Assembly: GCF_019431045.1 (NCBI RefSeq)
Contig: NZ_JAHXPT010000008.1
Coordinates: 62,001-126,000, forward strand
Length of the DNA: 64,000 nt
Reading direction: 5' to 3'
Source of the DNA: Clostridium weizhouense
GTDB taxonomy: Bacteria; Bacillota; Clostridia; Clostridiales; Clostridiaceae
Shown here: positions 34,343 through 43,277 of the stretch, piece after piece
Layout of the letters: the number at the start of each line of letters is the position of its first letter
Position numbering within the stretch: position 1 is the stretch's first letter
Position numbers and translations under genes: made by a program
Notes under the pieces: generated by a model
The model's input: the letters and a program-made list of their open reading frames with translations, nothing else
Told to the model about the DNA's origin: nothing
Database searches by the model: none

Positions 34343-34801
34343 AATGTAACCACCTTAATATTATTGCCACAAGACAATAAAAAATATAACTTCTTATTGA
34401 GATATTTAAATATATGATTAAACTTTTGCAAACATTACAATAATTTTTAAATTATGTAAAGAAAAATTAAATTCAGTCTAAATAGTTTAATTATGATAAA
34501 ATTATCAAATATTTTGTTAAATATCTAAAATTAACCTAAAATTTAATATTTTTATCAAAAAACAATATACTATATTTATAATTAAAGAATAAAAAAGAGG
34601 AATATCTACAATAATTATATATTTCGACAATATATGCACGTATAAATAAGATTATTTCATATATATGTACTATAAAAAGTTCTTAGTTTTATATGAAATT
34701 AAAACTAAGAAATTATTAACTTAAAGCTATGTATAAGTTATCGGAGAGTTTTTATATGGATACTAGCTTTGGGTAAAGTATTAAATGGAGGTAATCATAG
34801 T
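34343..34801. other. Arginine deiminase operon upstream region
   Basis: 459 bases, AT-rich. It contains the 12-bp-stem hairpin 34680-34711 and, close to the start codon, AAAGCTA (34723-34729) able to pair with TAGCTTT (34764-34770). These suggest a folded leader. No leader ORF is convincing. Confidence 0.5.
34680..34711. promoter_or_regulatory. Inverted repeat upstream of arcA
   Basis: TTCTTAGTTTTA and TAAAACTAAGAA, a perfect 12-bp stem with an eight-base loop, about 90 bases before the arcA start. Not followed by a T run, so an operator or leader hairpin is more likely than a terminator. Confidence 0.5.
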
Positions 34802-36025
34802 ATGAGTATTTTAGTAAGAAGTGAAATTAAAGAATTAAAGACCGTATTACTGCATAGACCTGGTGAAGAAATAGAAAATTTGACTCCAGAATATCTAGAT
34901 AGATTATTATTTGATGATATTCCGTGGCTTGAAAAGGCACAAGCAGAACATGATGCTTTTGCTAATGTATTGCGCGATAATGGTGTTGAAGTATTATATC
35001 TTCATGAATTAATGGCTGAAGTAATAGATAATAAGGAAATTCGGGATAAGTTTATAAATCAATTTATAAAAGAAGCAGAAGTTTTAAATCCACACATGAT
35101 AGAAAAAGTAACAACATTTCTTAATAGTATAAAAGATACAAAAGAATTAGTTAGAAAAACTATGTCAGGTATTAGAAAAGATGAATTACCTAAGGTTAGT
35201 TTTAAAGAAGTAGAACTAGCTGATTTAGTAGACGATGAGTATCCTTTTATAACAGATCCAATGCCTAATCTATATTTTACAAGAGATCCTTTTGCCTCTA
35301 TTGGAGATAAGATTAGCCTTCATAAAATGTATTCAGTAACAAGAGGAAGAGAAACTATTTATGCTGAATATATCTTTAATTATCATCCAAGATTTAAAGA
35401 TACAAAGAAAGTTTATGATAGATATTTCCCTTATTCACTTGAAGGGGGAGATGTTTTAAATATTTCAGATGAAGTATTAGCTGTCGGTATTTCTCAAAGA
35501 ACTTCCCCTCAAGGACTACAAAGGCTTGCCAAAGAAATTTTCTTTAACACAAAAGGAAACAAAATAAAGACTATTTTAGGATTTGATATTCCTAAATCAA
35601 GAGCTTATATGCACTTAGATACAGTATTTACTCAAGTTGATTATAATAAATTTACAATTCATCCTCAAATTCAAGGACCTTTAAAAGTTTTTGAAATTAC
35701 AAAAGGAGAAGATGAAAAATTAGTAATTAATGAAGTAAATATGGAATTGGAAAAAGTACTTGCAAAACATCTTCATAGAGACGATATAGTTTTAATTCAA
35801 TGTGGAGGTGGAGATTATATAACTTCTCAAAGAGAACAATGGAATGATGGTTCTAATACACTTTGTATTAGACCAGGAGAAGTTGTTGTTTATTCAAGAA
35901 ATTATGTTACAAACAAAATACTTGAAGAAAATGGAGTTAAAATTTATGTTGTACCATCAAGTGAACTAAGTAGAGGAAGAGGTGGCCCTCGTTGTATGTC
36001 AATGCCTCTAATAAGAGAGGAATAA
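34802..36025 (+). CDS. arcA: Arginine deiminase
   Basis: 407 residues from the ATG at 34802, which GGAGG precedes; the in-frame TTG at 34769 lies before that site. Family motifs: [26 protein letters not shown], the catalytic His region [11 protein letters not shown], and the nucleophilic Cys in [11 protein letters not shown] near the C-terminus. It hydrolyses arginine to citrulline and ammonia, the first step of the ATP-yielding ADI pathway. Followed on the same strand by arcB, arcC and a carrier gene. Confidence 0.95.
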   Translation: MSILVRSEIKELKTVLLHRPGEEIENLTPEYLDRLLFDDIPWLEKAQAEHDAFANVLRDNGVEVLYLHELMAEVIDNKEIRDKFINQFIKEAEVLNPHMIEKVTTFLNSIKDTKELVRKTMSGIRKDELPKVSFKEVELADLVDDEYPFITDPMPNLYFTRDPFASIGDKISLHKMYSVTRGRETIYAEYIFNYHPRFKDTKKVYDRYFPYSLEGGDVLNISDEVLAVGISQRTSPQGLQRLAKEIFFNTKGNKIKTILGFDIPKSRAYMHLDTVFTQVDYNKFTIHPQIQGPLKVFEITKGEDEKLVINEVNMELEKVLAKHLHRDDIVLIQCGGGDYITSQREQWNDGSNTLCIRPGEVVVYSRNYVTNKILEENGVKIYVVPSSELSRGRGGPRCMSMPLIREE

Positions 36026-36197
36026 ATTTAAAATACTATTTTGCAGATAATCATTTTAATTAATTAGGGTGAAAAAATAATATACCAAAGAAATGTTGTG
36101 TGTTATAAAAAAGTAACTTCAGCTAAAAGTGATAATTATATTTATAGAAGATCAAAAATGCGAATAAGTATATTTAAATTAATGGAGGGAAAAATAA

Positions 36198-37193
36198 ATG
36201 GCTATAAATTTAAGAGGAAGAAGTTTTTTGAAATTGTTAGATTATACACCAGAGGAAATTAGATATTTATTAGATTTAGCTAAAGATTTAAAGAAGGCTA
36301 AAAGAATAGGACAAGCAAATGAGGTATTAAAAGGTAAAAATGTAGTTTTATTATTTGAAAAGGATTCTACAAGAACTAGATGTGCGTTTGAAGTTGGTGC
36401 TATGGATTTAGGGATGGGAACAACTTATTTAGGACCATCAGGATCTCAAATGGGTAAAAAGGAAAGTATTAAAGACACTGCAAGAGTGCTTGGAAGAATG
36501 TATGATGGTATAGAATATAGAGGATTTAGTCAAGAAATAGTTGAGGATTTGGCAAAATATTCAAAAGTTCCTGTATGGAATGGATTGACTAATGAATTTC
36601 ATCCTACACAAGTTTTAGCAGATCTTTTAACAATAGAAGAGAAGTTTGGAAATTTAAAAGGATTAAATTTTGTTTATTTAGGTGATGCAAGAAACAATAT
36701 GGGAAATTCATTGATGGTTGGATGTGCTAAAATGGGAATTAATTTTACAGCATGTGCTCCTAAAGATTTGTTTCCAGCAAAAGAGTTAGTAGATAAGTGT
36801 AGAGAAATTGCTAGAGAAAATGAATGTACAATAACTTTAACTGAGGATGCTGAAAAAGGTATTAAAAATGCAGATGTAGTTTATACAGATGTCTGGGTAT
36901 CTATGGGTGAACCTGATGAGGTATGGGAAAGTAGATTAAAATTATTAAAATCATATCAAGTTAATAAAGAACTTATGAATAATGCTAATCATGATGCAAT
37001 ATTTATGCATTGCTTACCATCTTTTCATGATTTAAATACTAAGATTGGTAAACAAATTGGAGAAAAATTTGGAATAACAGAAATGGAAGTTACAGATGAA
37101 GTTTTTGAAAGTAAGCAATCAGTAGTATTTGATGAAGCGGAAAATCGTATGCACACAATAAAAGCAGTAATGCTTGCAACACTTGGCGTTTAA
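36198..37193 (+). CDS. arcB: Ornithine carbamoyltransferase (catabolic)
   Basis: 331 residues. Carbamoyl-phosphate site [32 protein letters not shown], and the ornithine-site HCLPSFHD. In the ADI pathway it converts citrulline and phosphate to ornithine and carbamoyl phosphate. The sequence alone does not separate catabolic ArcB from anabolic ArgF, but its place between arcA and arcC does. The 172-base gap after arcA contains its own GGAGGG ribosome-binding site and no clear terminator. Confidence 0.94.
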   Translation: MAINLRGRSFLKLLDYTPEEIRYLLDLAKDLKKAKRIGQANEVLKGKNVVLLFEKDSTRTRCAFEVGAMDLGMGTTYLGPSGSQMGKKESIKDTARVLGRMYDGIEYRGFSQEIVEDLAKYSKVPVWNGLTNEFHPTQVLADLLTIEEKFGNLKGLNFVYLGDARNNMGNSLMVGCAKMGINFTACAPKDLFPAKELVDKCREIARENECTITLTEDAEKGIKNADVVYTDVWVSMGEPDEVWESRLKLLKSYQVNKELMNNANHDAIFMHCLPSFHDLNTKIGKQIGEKFGITEMEVTDEVFESKQSVVFDEAENRMHTIKAVMLATLGV

Positions 37194-37206
37194 GGAGGAA
37201 TAAGCT

Positions 37207-38118
37207 ATGGAAAAAAGACTAGTCATAGCACTTGGTGGAAATGCACTTGGAAATTCTCCTAAAGAACAGTTAACTTTAGTTAAGGATACAGCAAAAACAA
37301 TAGTTGATTTAATTTTAGAAGGATACAAGGTTATAGTGACTCATGGTAATGGTCCTCAAGTTGGAATGATTAATTTAGCTATGGAAAAACTTGATATGCC
37401 GTTTCCTGAATGTGGAGCTATGAGTCAAGGATATATAGGATATCATCTTCAACAAGCAATAAAACAAGAATTAAAAAATAGAAATTTAAATAAAAATGTT
37501 GTTAGCTTAATAACCCAAGTTGTTGTAGATGAAAATGATAATGCGTTTAAAAATCCAACAAAGCCTATTGGAAGCTTTTATAAGAAAGAAGAAGCAGATA
37601 AATTGGTAAAAGAAAGTGGATTTATTTTTAAAGAAGATGCTGGTAGAGGATATAGAAGAGTAGTACCTTCACCAAATCCTAAAAAAATAGTTGAAATTGA
37701 TGTAATTAAAGAACTTTTAGAAAATGACAATGTAGTAATTGTAGTAGGTGGTGGTGGAATACCAGTTGTAGAAATAGAGAATGGCTATAAAGGAATAGCA
37801 GCAGTTATAGATAAAGATAAATCAGCAGCTAAGCTTGCAAATGACTTAAAGGCTGAGATGCTTGTAATTTTAACTGCAGTTGATAGAGTTTGTATTAATT
37901 TTAATAAAGCAAATCAAAAAGAAATTTCTAGAATGAATTGTTTAGAAGCTAAAAAATATATAGAAGAAGGACAATTTGCACCTGGATCAATGCTACCAAA
38001 AGTTGAAGCTTGTTTAGAATTTGTTAATTTAAACAAAAACTCTTTAGCTTTAATAACATCACTTAATAAAGCTAAAGATGCTTTAAAAGGTTTAACAGGA
38101 ACTATAATAACTAATTAG
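37207..38118 (+). CDS. arcC: Carbamate kinase
   Basis: 303 residues. N-terminal ALGGNALG, then VTHGNGPQVG, VVVGGGGIPV and the C-terminal GSMLPKVEACLEFV of the amino-acid-kinase fold. It makes ATP, CO2 and ammonia from carbamoyl phosphate and ADP, the energy-yielding step of arginine fermentation. Only 13 bases separate it from arcB, with AAGGAGG in the gap, so the two are cotranscribed. Confidence 0.95.
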   Translation: MEKRLVIALGGNALGNSPKEQLTLVKDTAKTIVDLILEGYKVIVTHGNGPQVGMINLAMEKLDMPFPECGAMSQGYIGYHLQQAIKQELKNRNLNKNVVSLITQVVVDENDNAFKNPTKPIGSFYKKEEADKLVKESGFIFKEDAGRGYRRVVPSPNPKKIVEIDVIKELLENDNVVIVVGGGGIPVVEIENGYKGIAAVIDKDKSAAKLANDLKAEMLVILTAVDRVCINFNKANQKEISRMNCLEAKKYIEEGQFAPGSMLPKVEACLEFVNLNKNSLALITSLNKAKDALKGLTGTIITN

Positions 38119-38317
38119 TATTAATTTTAAGTTATATGCAAGATTAAATAGTAAATCTAAATTATATTAGTTCAATAAATAAGTATTTAAAAAATCTTAT
38201 ATGTACGTCAAAAATTAAGCTAAATTTATTTTAGATAAACTTAATAAAAGCAACTTAAAATTAATAGATAAAGGTGTTAAAAGATGGGAGAAATTAAATT
38301 TAAGGGAGGATAAAAAT

Positions 38318-39850
38318 ATGGAAAACAATAAAGCTTCAAAAAAGAAATTTAATTTCCCATCAGCATATACTATATTAATAGGATTAACTATAATTATTGC
38401 TATAATAACAAATTTTGCTCCTGGTATGATTCCAGCAAAAATTAATGATGTTATAATGGCACCAGTAACTGGTATGATTGGAGTTAAGGATGCAACTATA
38501 ACAAATACAATGAATGAGGCAATGACAAGTGGTGGAATAACAGAAGCACTTAAAACACTTACCCAAACAGAAGGGCAGTATATAAGTGTATGGAATCAAG
38601 GTAAAGTATTTGGTGCAATTGATGTAGCATTCTTTGTATTAATAATTGGAGGATTTTTAGGAGTAGTAACTAAAAGTGGAGCTTTAAATGCAGGTATTGC
38701 TTCAATAGTTAAGAAATTAAAAGGTAGAGAACTTTTATTAATACCAATATTAATGATAATATTTTCAATTGGTGGAAGCACATATGGTATGGCAGAAGAA
38801 AGTTTAGCATTTTATGCGCTTTTAACAACAACAATGATTTGTGCAGGATTTGATCCTTTAGTAGCAGTTAGTACAGTTCTACTTGGTGCTGGTTGTGGAG
38901 TACTTGGATCTACAATAAACCCATTTGCAACAGGTATAGCATCAGCATCAGCAGGAGTACCTGTTAATCAAGGAATAGTTCTAGCATTAGGTGGACTTTT
39001 ATGGGTTGGCAGTTTAGCAGTTTCTATATATTTTACAATGAAATATGCTAAAAGAATAAAAGAAGATCCAACTAAATCATTAGTTTCAGAATTTGAACTA
39101 GATAATGCATTACAAGCTTATTCGAATGATAATGAAGAAATAGTTGAATTAACAAAGAGAAGAAAATTTGCTTTAATTGCATTTGGAATAACATTTGTAG
39201 TTATGATATTAGGAATAATTCCTTGGGAGGATTTTGGAGTAACATGGTTTAGTGAACACACTGGAATCTTAATGGGTGCACCTTTTGGTACTTGGTGGTT
39301 CTATGAATTTGCAGCTTGGTTTTTATTAATGGCAGTTGTAATTGGTATAATTGCTAAAATGAGTGAAAGAGAAATTGTAAGTTCATTTGTAGCAGGAGCT
39401 TCTGATATGGTTGGAGTAGCACTTGTAATAGGAATTTCAAGAGGTATATCATGTATAATGACTAATAGTGGATTAGATCTTTATATATTAAATGGTGCAT
39501 GTAATTTACTAAATGGAGTATCTGGTATTATATTTGTTAATCTTGCTTATGTAATCTATATTGGACTATCATTCTTGATACCATCTACAAGTGGACTTGC
39601 TACAGTATCAATGCCTATATTTGCACCACTTGCTTCAAATTTAGGATTAGCTCCTGAACTTATGATATCAGCATTTTCAGCAGGATCTGGAGTGGTAAAT
39701 TTGGTAACTCCGACTTCCGCTGTTGTTATGGGTGGATTAAGCATAGCAAAATTAGAATATTCAACTTGGCTAAAATATGTTTGGAAGATATTACTTGGAA
39801 TTTTTATAGTATGTTCAGTAATTTTATCTATTGCAATATTAATATTATAA
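38318..39850 (+). CDS. YfcC/ArcD-type basic amino-acid carrier
   Basis: 510 residues with about 12 membrane segments of the YfcC (C4-dicarboxylate anaerobic carrier-like) family: GGFLGVVTKSGALNAGIASIVKKLKGRE, SIGGSTYGMAEESLAFYALL, LGSTINPFATGIASASAGV, LIPSTSGLATVSMPIFAPLA. Some members of this family act as the arginine/ornithine exchanger of ADI operons. Its place 200 bases after arcC supports that role, but the substrate is inferred. GGGAGG ribosome-binding site. Confidence 0.82.
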   Translation: MENNKASKKKFNFPSAYTILIGLTIIIAIITNFAPGMIPAKINDVIMAPVTGMIGVKDATITNTMNEAMTSGGITEALKTLTQTEGQYISVWNQGKVFGAIDVAFFVLIIGGFLGVVTKSGALNAGIASIVKKLKGRELLLIPILMIIFSIGGSTYGMAEESLAFYALLTTTMICAGFDPLVAVSTVLLGAGCGVLGSTINPFATGIASASAGVPVNQGIVLALGGLLWVGSLAVSIYFTMKYAKRIKEDPTKSLVSEFELDNALQAYSNDNEEIVELTKRRKFALIAFGITFVVMILGIIPWEDFGVTWFSEHTGILMGAPFGTWWFYEFAAWFLLMAVVIGIIAKMSEREIVSSFVAGASDMVGVALVIGISRGISCIMTNSGLDLYILNGACNLLNGVSGIIFVNLAYVIYIGLSFLIPSTSGLATVSMPIFAPLASNLGLAPELMISAFSAGSGVVNLVTPTSAVVMGGLSIAKLEYSTWLKYVWKILLGIFIVCSVILSIAILIL

Positions 39851-39957
39851 AATATTAAAGTAGTATTAATGCAAATATAAAAATAGAATATATTTAATTG
39901 ATAATATTTCCTCATAACAAGGAATATTAATATTATTTTAAAATATAATCTAAAAAT

Positions 39958-40031
39958 AAAGTGATGCTCATAGAAAAGATCGAAGAACTAAATAGTAGAT
40001 TTGGCTTTTCGAACTTTTTGAGCATCACTTT
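39958..40031. terminator. Long hairpin after the arginine carrier
   Basis: AAAGTGATGCTCA and TGAGCATCACTTT form a perfect 13-bp outer stem, with an inner TCGAA/TTCGA pairing. A T-rich but weak tail follows. It probably ends the arc operon. Confidence 0.65.
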
Positions 40032-40097
40032 ATTTAATGTAGGGGAATATATAATTTAATATATAAATTTTTTATTAATTATAAGAGGAGAACTAAT

Positions 40098-40496
40098 ATG
40101 GGGTTAATGAAAATTTTAAGTATTGCATATTTATCTTTTACATTTATTCTTATGCTAAATAAAAAGAAAACAGGTAAGACATCTATTGTTTTTGGAGTTA
40201 TGACACTTATATTTGTACTGTTGTATGGAAATTTGCCAATTATTCCTCAAAAATATGTTTCAGTTGGAATTTTCATAGTATTCTCACTTATGATAACTTT
40301 ATTTAGTCTTATGATGGGAGGAATGATTTTTTTAATAAGGAAATCAAATAAAATATCAATTATTATTTCTATGGTTTCGTCTATTTTATTGATGCTACTT
40401 ATATTTAATAGGGCGGGATTTCTGAGTTATTTATTTATTCCTATACTTCTTTATAAAGGGCAAGATGGATTTAATAAGCTTATGAATAATGATTAA
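40098..40496 (+). CDS. Hypothetical integral membrane protein
   Basis: 132 residues with four hydrophobic segments and almost no soluble part. AGAGGAG precedes the ATG by eight bases. I do not recognise the family. Flanked by the arc-operon hairpin and its own terminator, so it is a single-gene unit. Confidence 0.65.
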   Translation: MGLMKILSIAYLSFTFILMLNKKKTGKTSIVFGVMTLIFVLLYGNLPIIPQKYVSVGIFIVFSLMITLFSLMMGGMIFLIRKSNKISIIISMVSSILLMLLIFNRAGFLSYLFIPILLYKGQDGFNKLMNND

Positions 40497-40514
40497 CTTA
40501 GTATATTAAATATT

Positions 40515-40563
40515 AAAGTATCAATAATATTTAATTTATTTTTAATATTATTGATGCTTTTTA
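40515..40563. terminator. Bidirectional terminator
   Basis: AAAGTATCAATAATATT pairs with AATATTATTGATGCTTT (17 bp, one G-T), with T runs on both strands. Confidence 0.85.
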
Positions 40564-40567
40564 AATT

Positions 40568-40654
40568 TTAGTTGATCTCATTATTAAAACAGTTTTTATC
40601 TAAATATTGGATTTTATAATTAATATCTGGTAATATAAGTTGTAAGTTATTCAT
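40568..40654 (-). CDS. Candidate 28-residue small protein
   Basis: An ATG-initiated frame encoding MNNLQLILPDINYK followed by IQYLDKNCFNNEIN. AAAGTGG lies eight bases upstream, a TATAAT sits farther upstream on the minus strand, and the bidirectional terminator begins five bases after the stop. These three features suggest a real transcript; coding is plausible but unproven for so short a frame. Confidence 0.4.
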   Translation of the reverse strand: MNNLQLILPDINYKIQYLDKNCFNNEIN

Positions 40655-40841
40655 AATGAAAACCACTTTTTTATTTCTATATAATAAAGGTAATTATAAC
40701 ATAATTTAACATAGATAGGTTAAAGAGTGCTGGAATTGATGAGTTAACGTTATTATAGATAGACAACTAGGTCTACTTATGTTTTAAAATATAGTTTAAA
40801 TAATAATTAATATATAAATATAGAAGAAGGAGAGAAACAAA

Positions 40842-42059
40842 ATGAAAGCTTATGAACGTTTATTAAAATATGTGAAAGTATATACTACATCAGAGGAAAA
40901 TTCAAAAACAAATCCAACAACAGAAAGACAATTTGATTTAGCACATTTACTTGTGGAAGAAATGAAGGAACTTGGGATTAGGGATGTTAGATGTGATAAA
41001 AATTGTTATGTATATGGACATATTCCAGCAACAGAAGGATATGAAGATAAAAAAAGCATAGGTCTTATAGCTCATATGGATACTGCTCCATCAGCACTAG
41101 GAAAAAATGTAAATCCTCAAATAATTGAAAATTATGATGGTGAGGATGTTTTATTAAAAACAACTAATACTATTTTATCACCAAAGAAATTCCCACATTT
41201 AAAAGACTTAAAAGGAAGAACACTTATTACAACTGATGGAACTACATTACTTGGTGCAGATGATAAGGCTGGTATTGCTGAAATACTTACAGCATGTGAG
41301 ACTATTATAAATAATAATATTCCTCATGGTAAAATATGTATAGCATTTACTCCTGATGAAGAGGTAGGTCAAGGAGCAGATTTATTTGATGTTAAAAATT
41401 TTGGGGCAGATTTTGCTTATACGATTGATGGTGGAGTAGAAGGGGAAATTTCATATGAAAACTTTAATGCAGCAGGTGTTAAAGTAGAAATTAGTGGAGT
41501 ATCAGTTCATCCAGGATCAGCAAAGAACACTATGATAAATGCTTTAAATGTAGCAATTGAATTTAATTCAATGTTACCAGCTTGTGAAAAACCAGAATAT
41601 ACTGAAGGTTATGAAGGATTTTATTATTTAGAAAAACTTAGTGGAAATACAGATCATGCAAGTATGGAATATATATTACGTGATCATGATGCAGAAAAAT
41701 TTGAAGTTAAAAAATCTCTAATAAAACTTGCAGAAAAACTTATAAATGAAAAATATGGTGAAGGTACAATAAAGGCTACAATAAAAGAGCAATATAGAAA
41801 TATGGTTGAACTTGTGAAACCTTGTATTCACTTGATAGATAATGCAACAGAAGCTATGAAAAGTTTAGGAGTTACACCAGTTGTTGAACCAATTAGAGGG
41901 GGTACAGATGGTGCAAGATTAAGTTATATGGGATTACCTTGTCCTAACCTTGGAACTGGAGGATACGCATTCCATGGAGAATATGAACATATTACAGTTG
42001 AAGGAATGGATATATGTACAAATATAATTATTGAAATCTTAAAAAGATATGCAAATTAA
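40842..42059 (+). CDS. pepT: Peptidase T (tripeptide aminopeptidase)
   Basis: 405 residues of the M20B family. Zinc ligands and catalytic residues: IAHMDTAPS (His and Asp), LGADDKAG, TPDEEVGQGA (two Glu), TIDGG and the C-terminal FHGEYEHITVE. It releases N-terminal residues from tripeptides in the cytoplasm. Length equals that of PepT from other bacteria. Single gene with AAGGAGAG ribosome-binding site. Confidence 0.94.
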   Translation: MKAYERLLKYVKVYTTSEENSKTNPTTERQFDLAHLLVEEMKELGIRDVRCDKNCYVYGHIPATEGYEDKKSIGLIAHMDTAPSALGKNVNPQIIENYDGEDVLLKTTNTILSPKKFPHLKDLKGRTLITTDGTTLLGADDKAGIAEILTACETIINNNIPHGKICIAFTPDEEVGQGADLFDVKNFGADFAYTIDGGVEGEISYENFNAAGVKVEISGVSVHPGSAKNTMINALNVAIEFNSMLPACEKPEYTEGYEGFYYLEKLSGNTDHASMEYILRDHDAEKFEVKKSLIKLAEKLINEKYGEGTIKATIKEQYRNMVELVKPCIHLIDNATEAMKSLGVTPVVEPIRGGTDGARLSYMGLPCPNLGTGGYAFHGEYEHITVEGMDICTNIIIEILKRYAN

Positions 42060-42127
42060 GACACAATAAAAAATAAGTAAATTCTATTTTGTAATATTAA
42101 AATTTAGTTAAGAAAGATTAAATAAAT

Positions 42128-42174
42128 GGAGACTATCTCAAATACATAAAGATGTTTTTGGAGATAGTCTTTTA
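42128..42174 (+). terminator. Terminator after pepT
   Basis: AGACTATCTC and GAGATAGTCT, 10-bp stem with T-rich tail. Confidence 0.75.
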
Positions 42175-42218
42175 TGATATAATATGCAAAACAAAACATT
42201 TATTGGGGGCAATATAAG

Positions 42219-42983
42219 ATGAGTAAAGTGGTACAAGTAAAAAAATTAAAAATTGGGGAAGGAATGCCTAAAATATGTGTATCTATAACAGGTAATACAG
42301 ATGAAAAAATATTAGAAGAAGCTAGAGAATTAAAGAATGTCAAATTAGATATAGTAGAATGGCGTGTAGATTTTTATAAGTATGTTGATAATATAGAAAA
42401 AGTAAAAGATATACTAATAAAATTAAGTGAGGTGCTTATAGATATTCCTCTTATTTTTACATTTAGAAGTAAAAATGAGGGGGGAGAAAGAGAAATTTTA
42501 TCAGAATATTATACTAAATTAAATTGTGAAATAGCAAAAACAAAATTAGTAGATTTAATTGATGTTGAGCTATTTGTAGGAGATGACTATATAAATAAAA
42601 TAATAGAATTTTCTCATCAATATGGAGTTAAAGTTATTCTGTCAAATCATGATTTTTCTAAAACTCCATCTAAAAAAGAAATAATTTTTAGGTTAACTAA
42701 AATGATTAAGTTAGATGCTGATTTAGCTAAAATAGCAGTTATGCCACAAAATACAGGTGATGTTTTAACCTTACTTTGTGCTACAAATGAGATGAAAGAG
42801 AAGTATCCTGATAATCCAATAATAACTATGTCTATGAATGGAATTGGAGTTATAAGCAGATTAGCTGGAGAAATTTTTGGTTCTTGTTTAACTTTTGGAG
42901 CAACTGAAAAAGCATCTGCGCCAGGTCAAATAAAAGTTGAAGATTTATATTCTATCCTTAAGGTACTACATAATAACAAATAG
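42219..42983 (+). CDS. aroD: 3-dehydroquinate dehydratase, type I
   Basis: 254 residues. VEWRVDFY, the catalytic His in LSNHDFSKTP and the Schiff-base Lys in LAKIAVMPQNTGD identify the class I enzyme of the shikimate pathway. It dehydrates 3-dehydroquinate to 3-dehydroshikimate. C-terminal FGATEKASAPGQI is also typical. No other aro genes are adjacent, so it is an orphan locus. Ribosome-binding site GGGGGC. Confidence 0.93.
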   Translation: MSKVVQVKKLKIGEGMPKICVSITGNTDEKILEEARELKNVKLDIVEWRVDFYKYVDNIEKVKDILIKLSEVLIDIPLIFTFRSKNEGGEREILSEYYTKLNCEIAKTKLVDLIDVELFVGDDYINKIIEFSHQYGVKVILSNHDFSKTPSKKEIIFRLTKMIKLDADLAKIAVMPQNTGDVLTLLCATNEMKEKYPDNPIITMSMNGIGVISRLAGEIFGSCLTFGATEKASAPGQIKVEDLYSILKVLHNNK

Positions 42984-43053
42984 GTTATTTTATAATTTAA
43001 ATTAATGTAGAAAAATGTAATTAAATAATAATTTTAATTAATAAGATAGCATT

Positions 43054-43103
43054 AAAATAATGGCTGATATTTCTGAAATAATGGAATATTAGCCATTTTA
43101 TAT
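43054..43103 (+). terminator. Terminator after aroD
   Basis: AAAATAATGGCTGATATT pairs imperfectly with AATATTAGCCATTTT, then a T-rich tail. Confidence 0.7.
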
Positions 43104-43277
43104 ATAATAATAAAATTTGAATTCAGTTTTTTATCATTATATATAACATTTATTTACAAAAATATTATCATATAATTTAGCTTTTTAAGAAACTCATAAA
43201 AATAATTGGAAAATATTGAAAGAAAATATTAAGAGTGTTAGCATTAAATTATAAATTATATTTAGGGGGTATAAAAA

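Larger units (their letters stand above)
40497..40841. other. Gap before pepT
   Basis: 345 bases. It holds a bidirectional terminator (40515-40563), a candidate 28-codon minus-strand ORF with its own promoter-like sequence (40568-40654) and the near-palindrome TATGTTTTAAAATATA at 40778-40793. Confidence 0.55.

Noticed and set aside
34802-36025. Longer arcA start at the TTG at 34769
   Set aside because: It lies before the GGAGG site that clearly serves the ATG at 34802, and its residues do not resemble the family N-terminus.
39556-39915. 119-residue minus-strand frame at the end of the arginine carrier gene
   Set aside because: Mostly antisense to the carrier gene; no ribosome-binding site.
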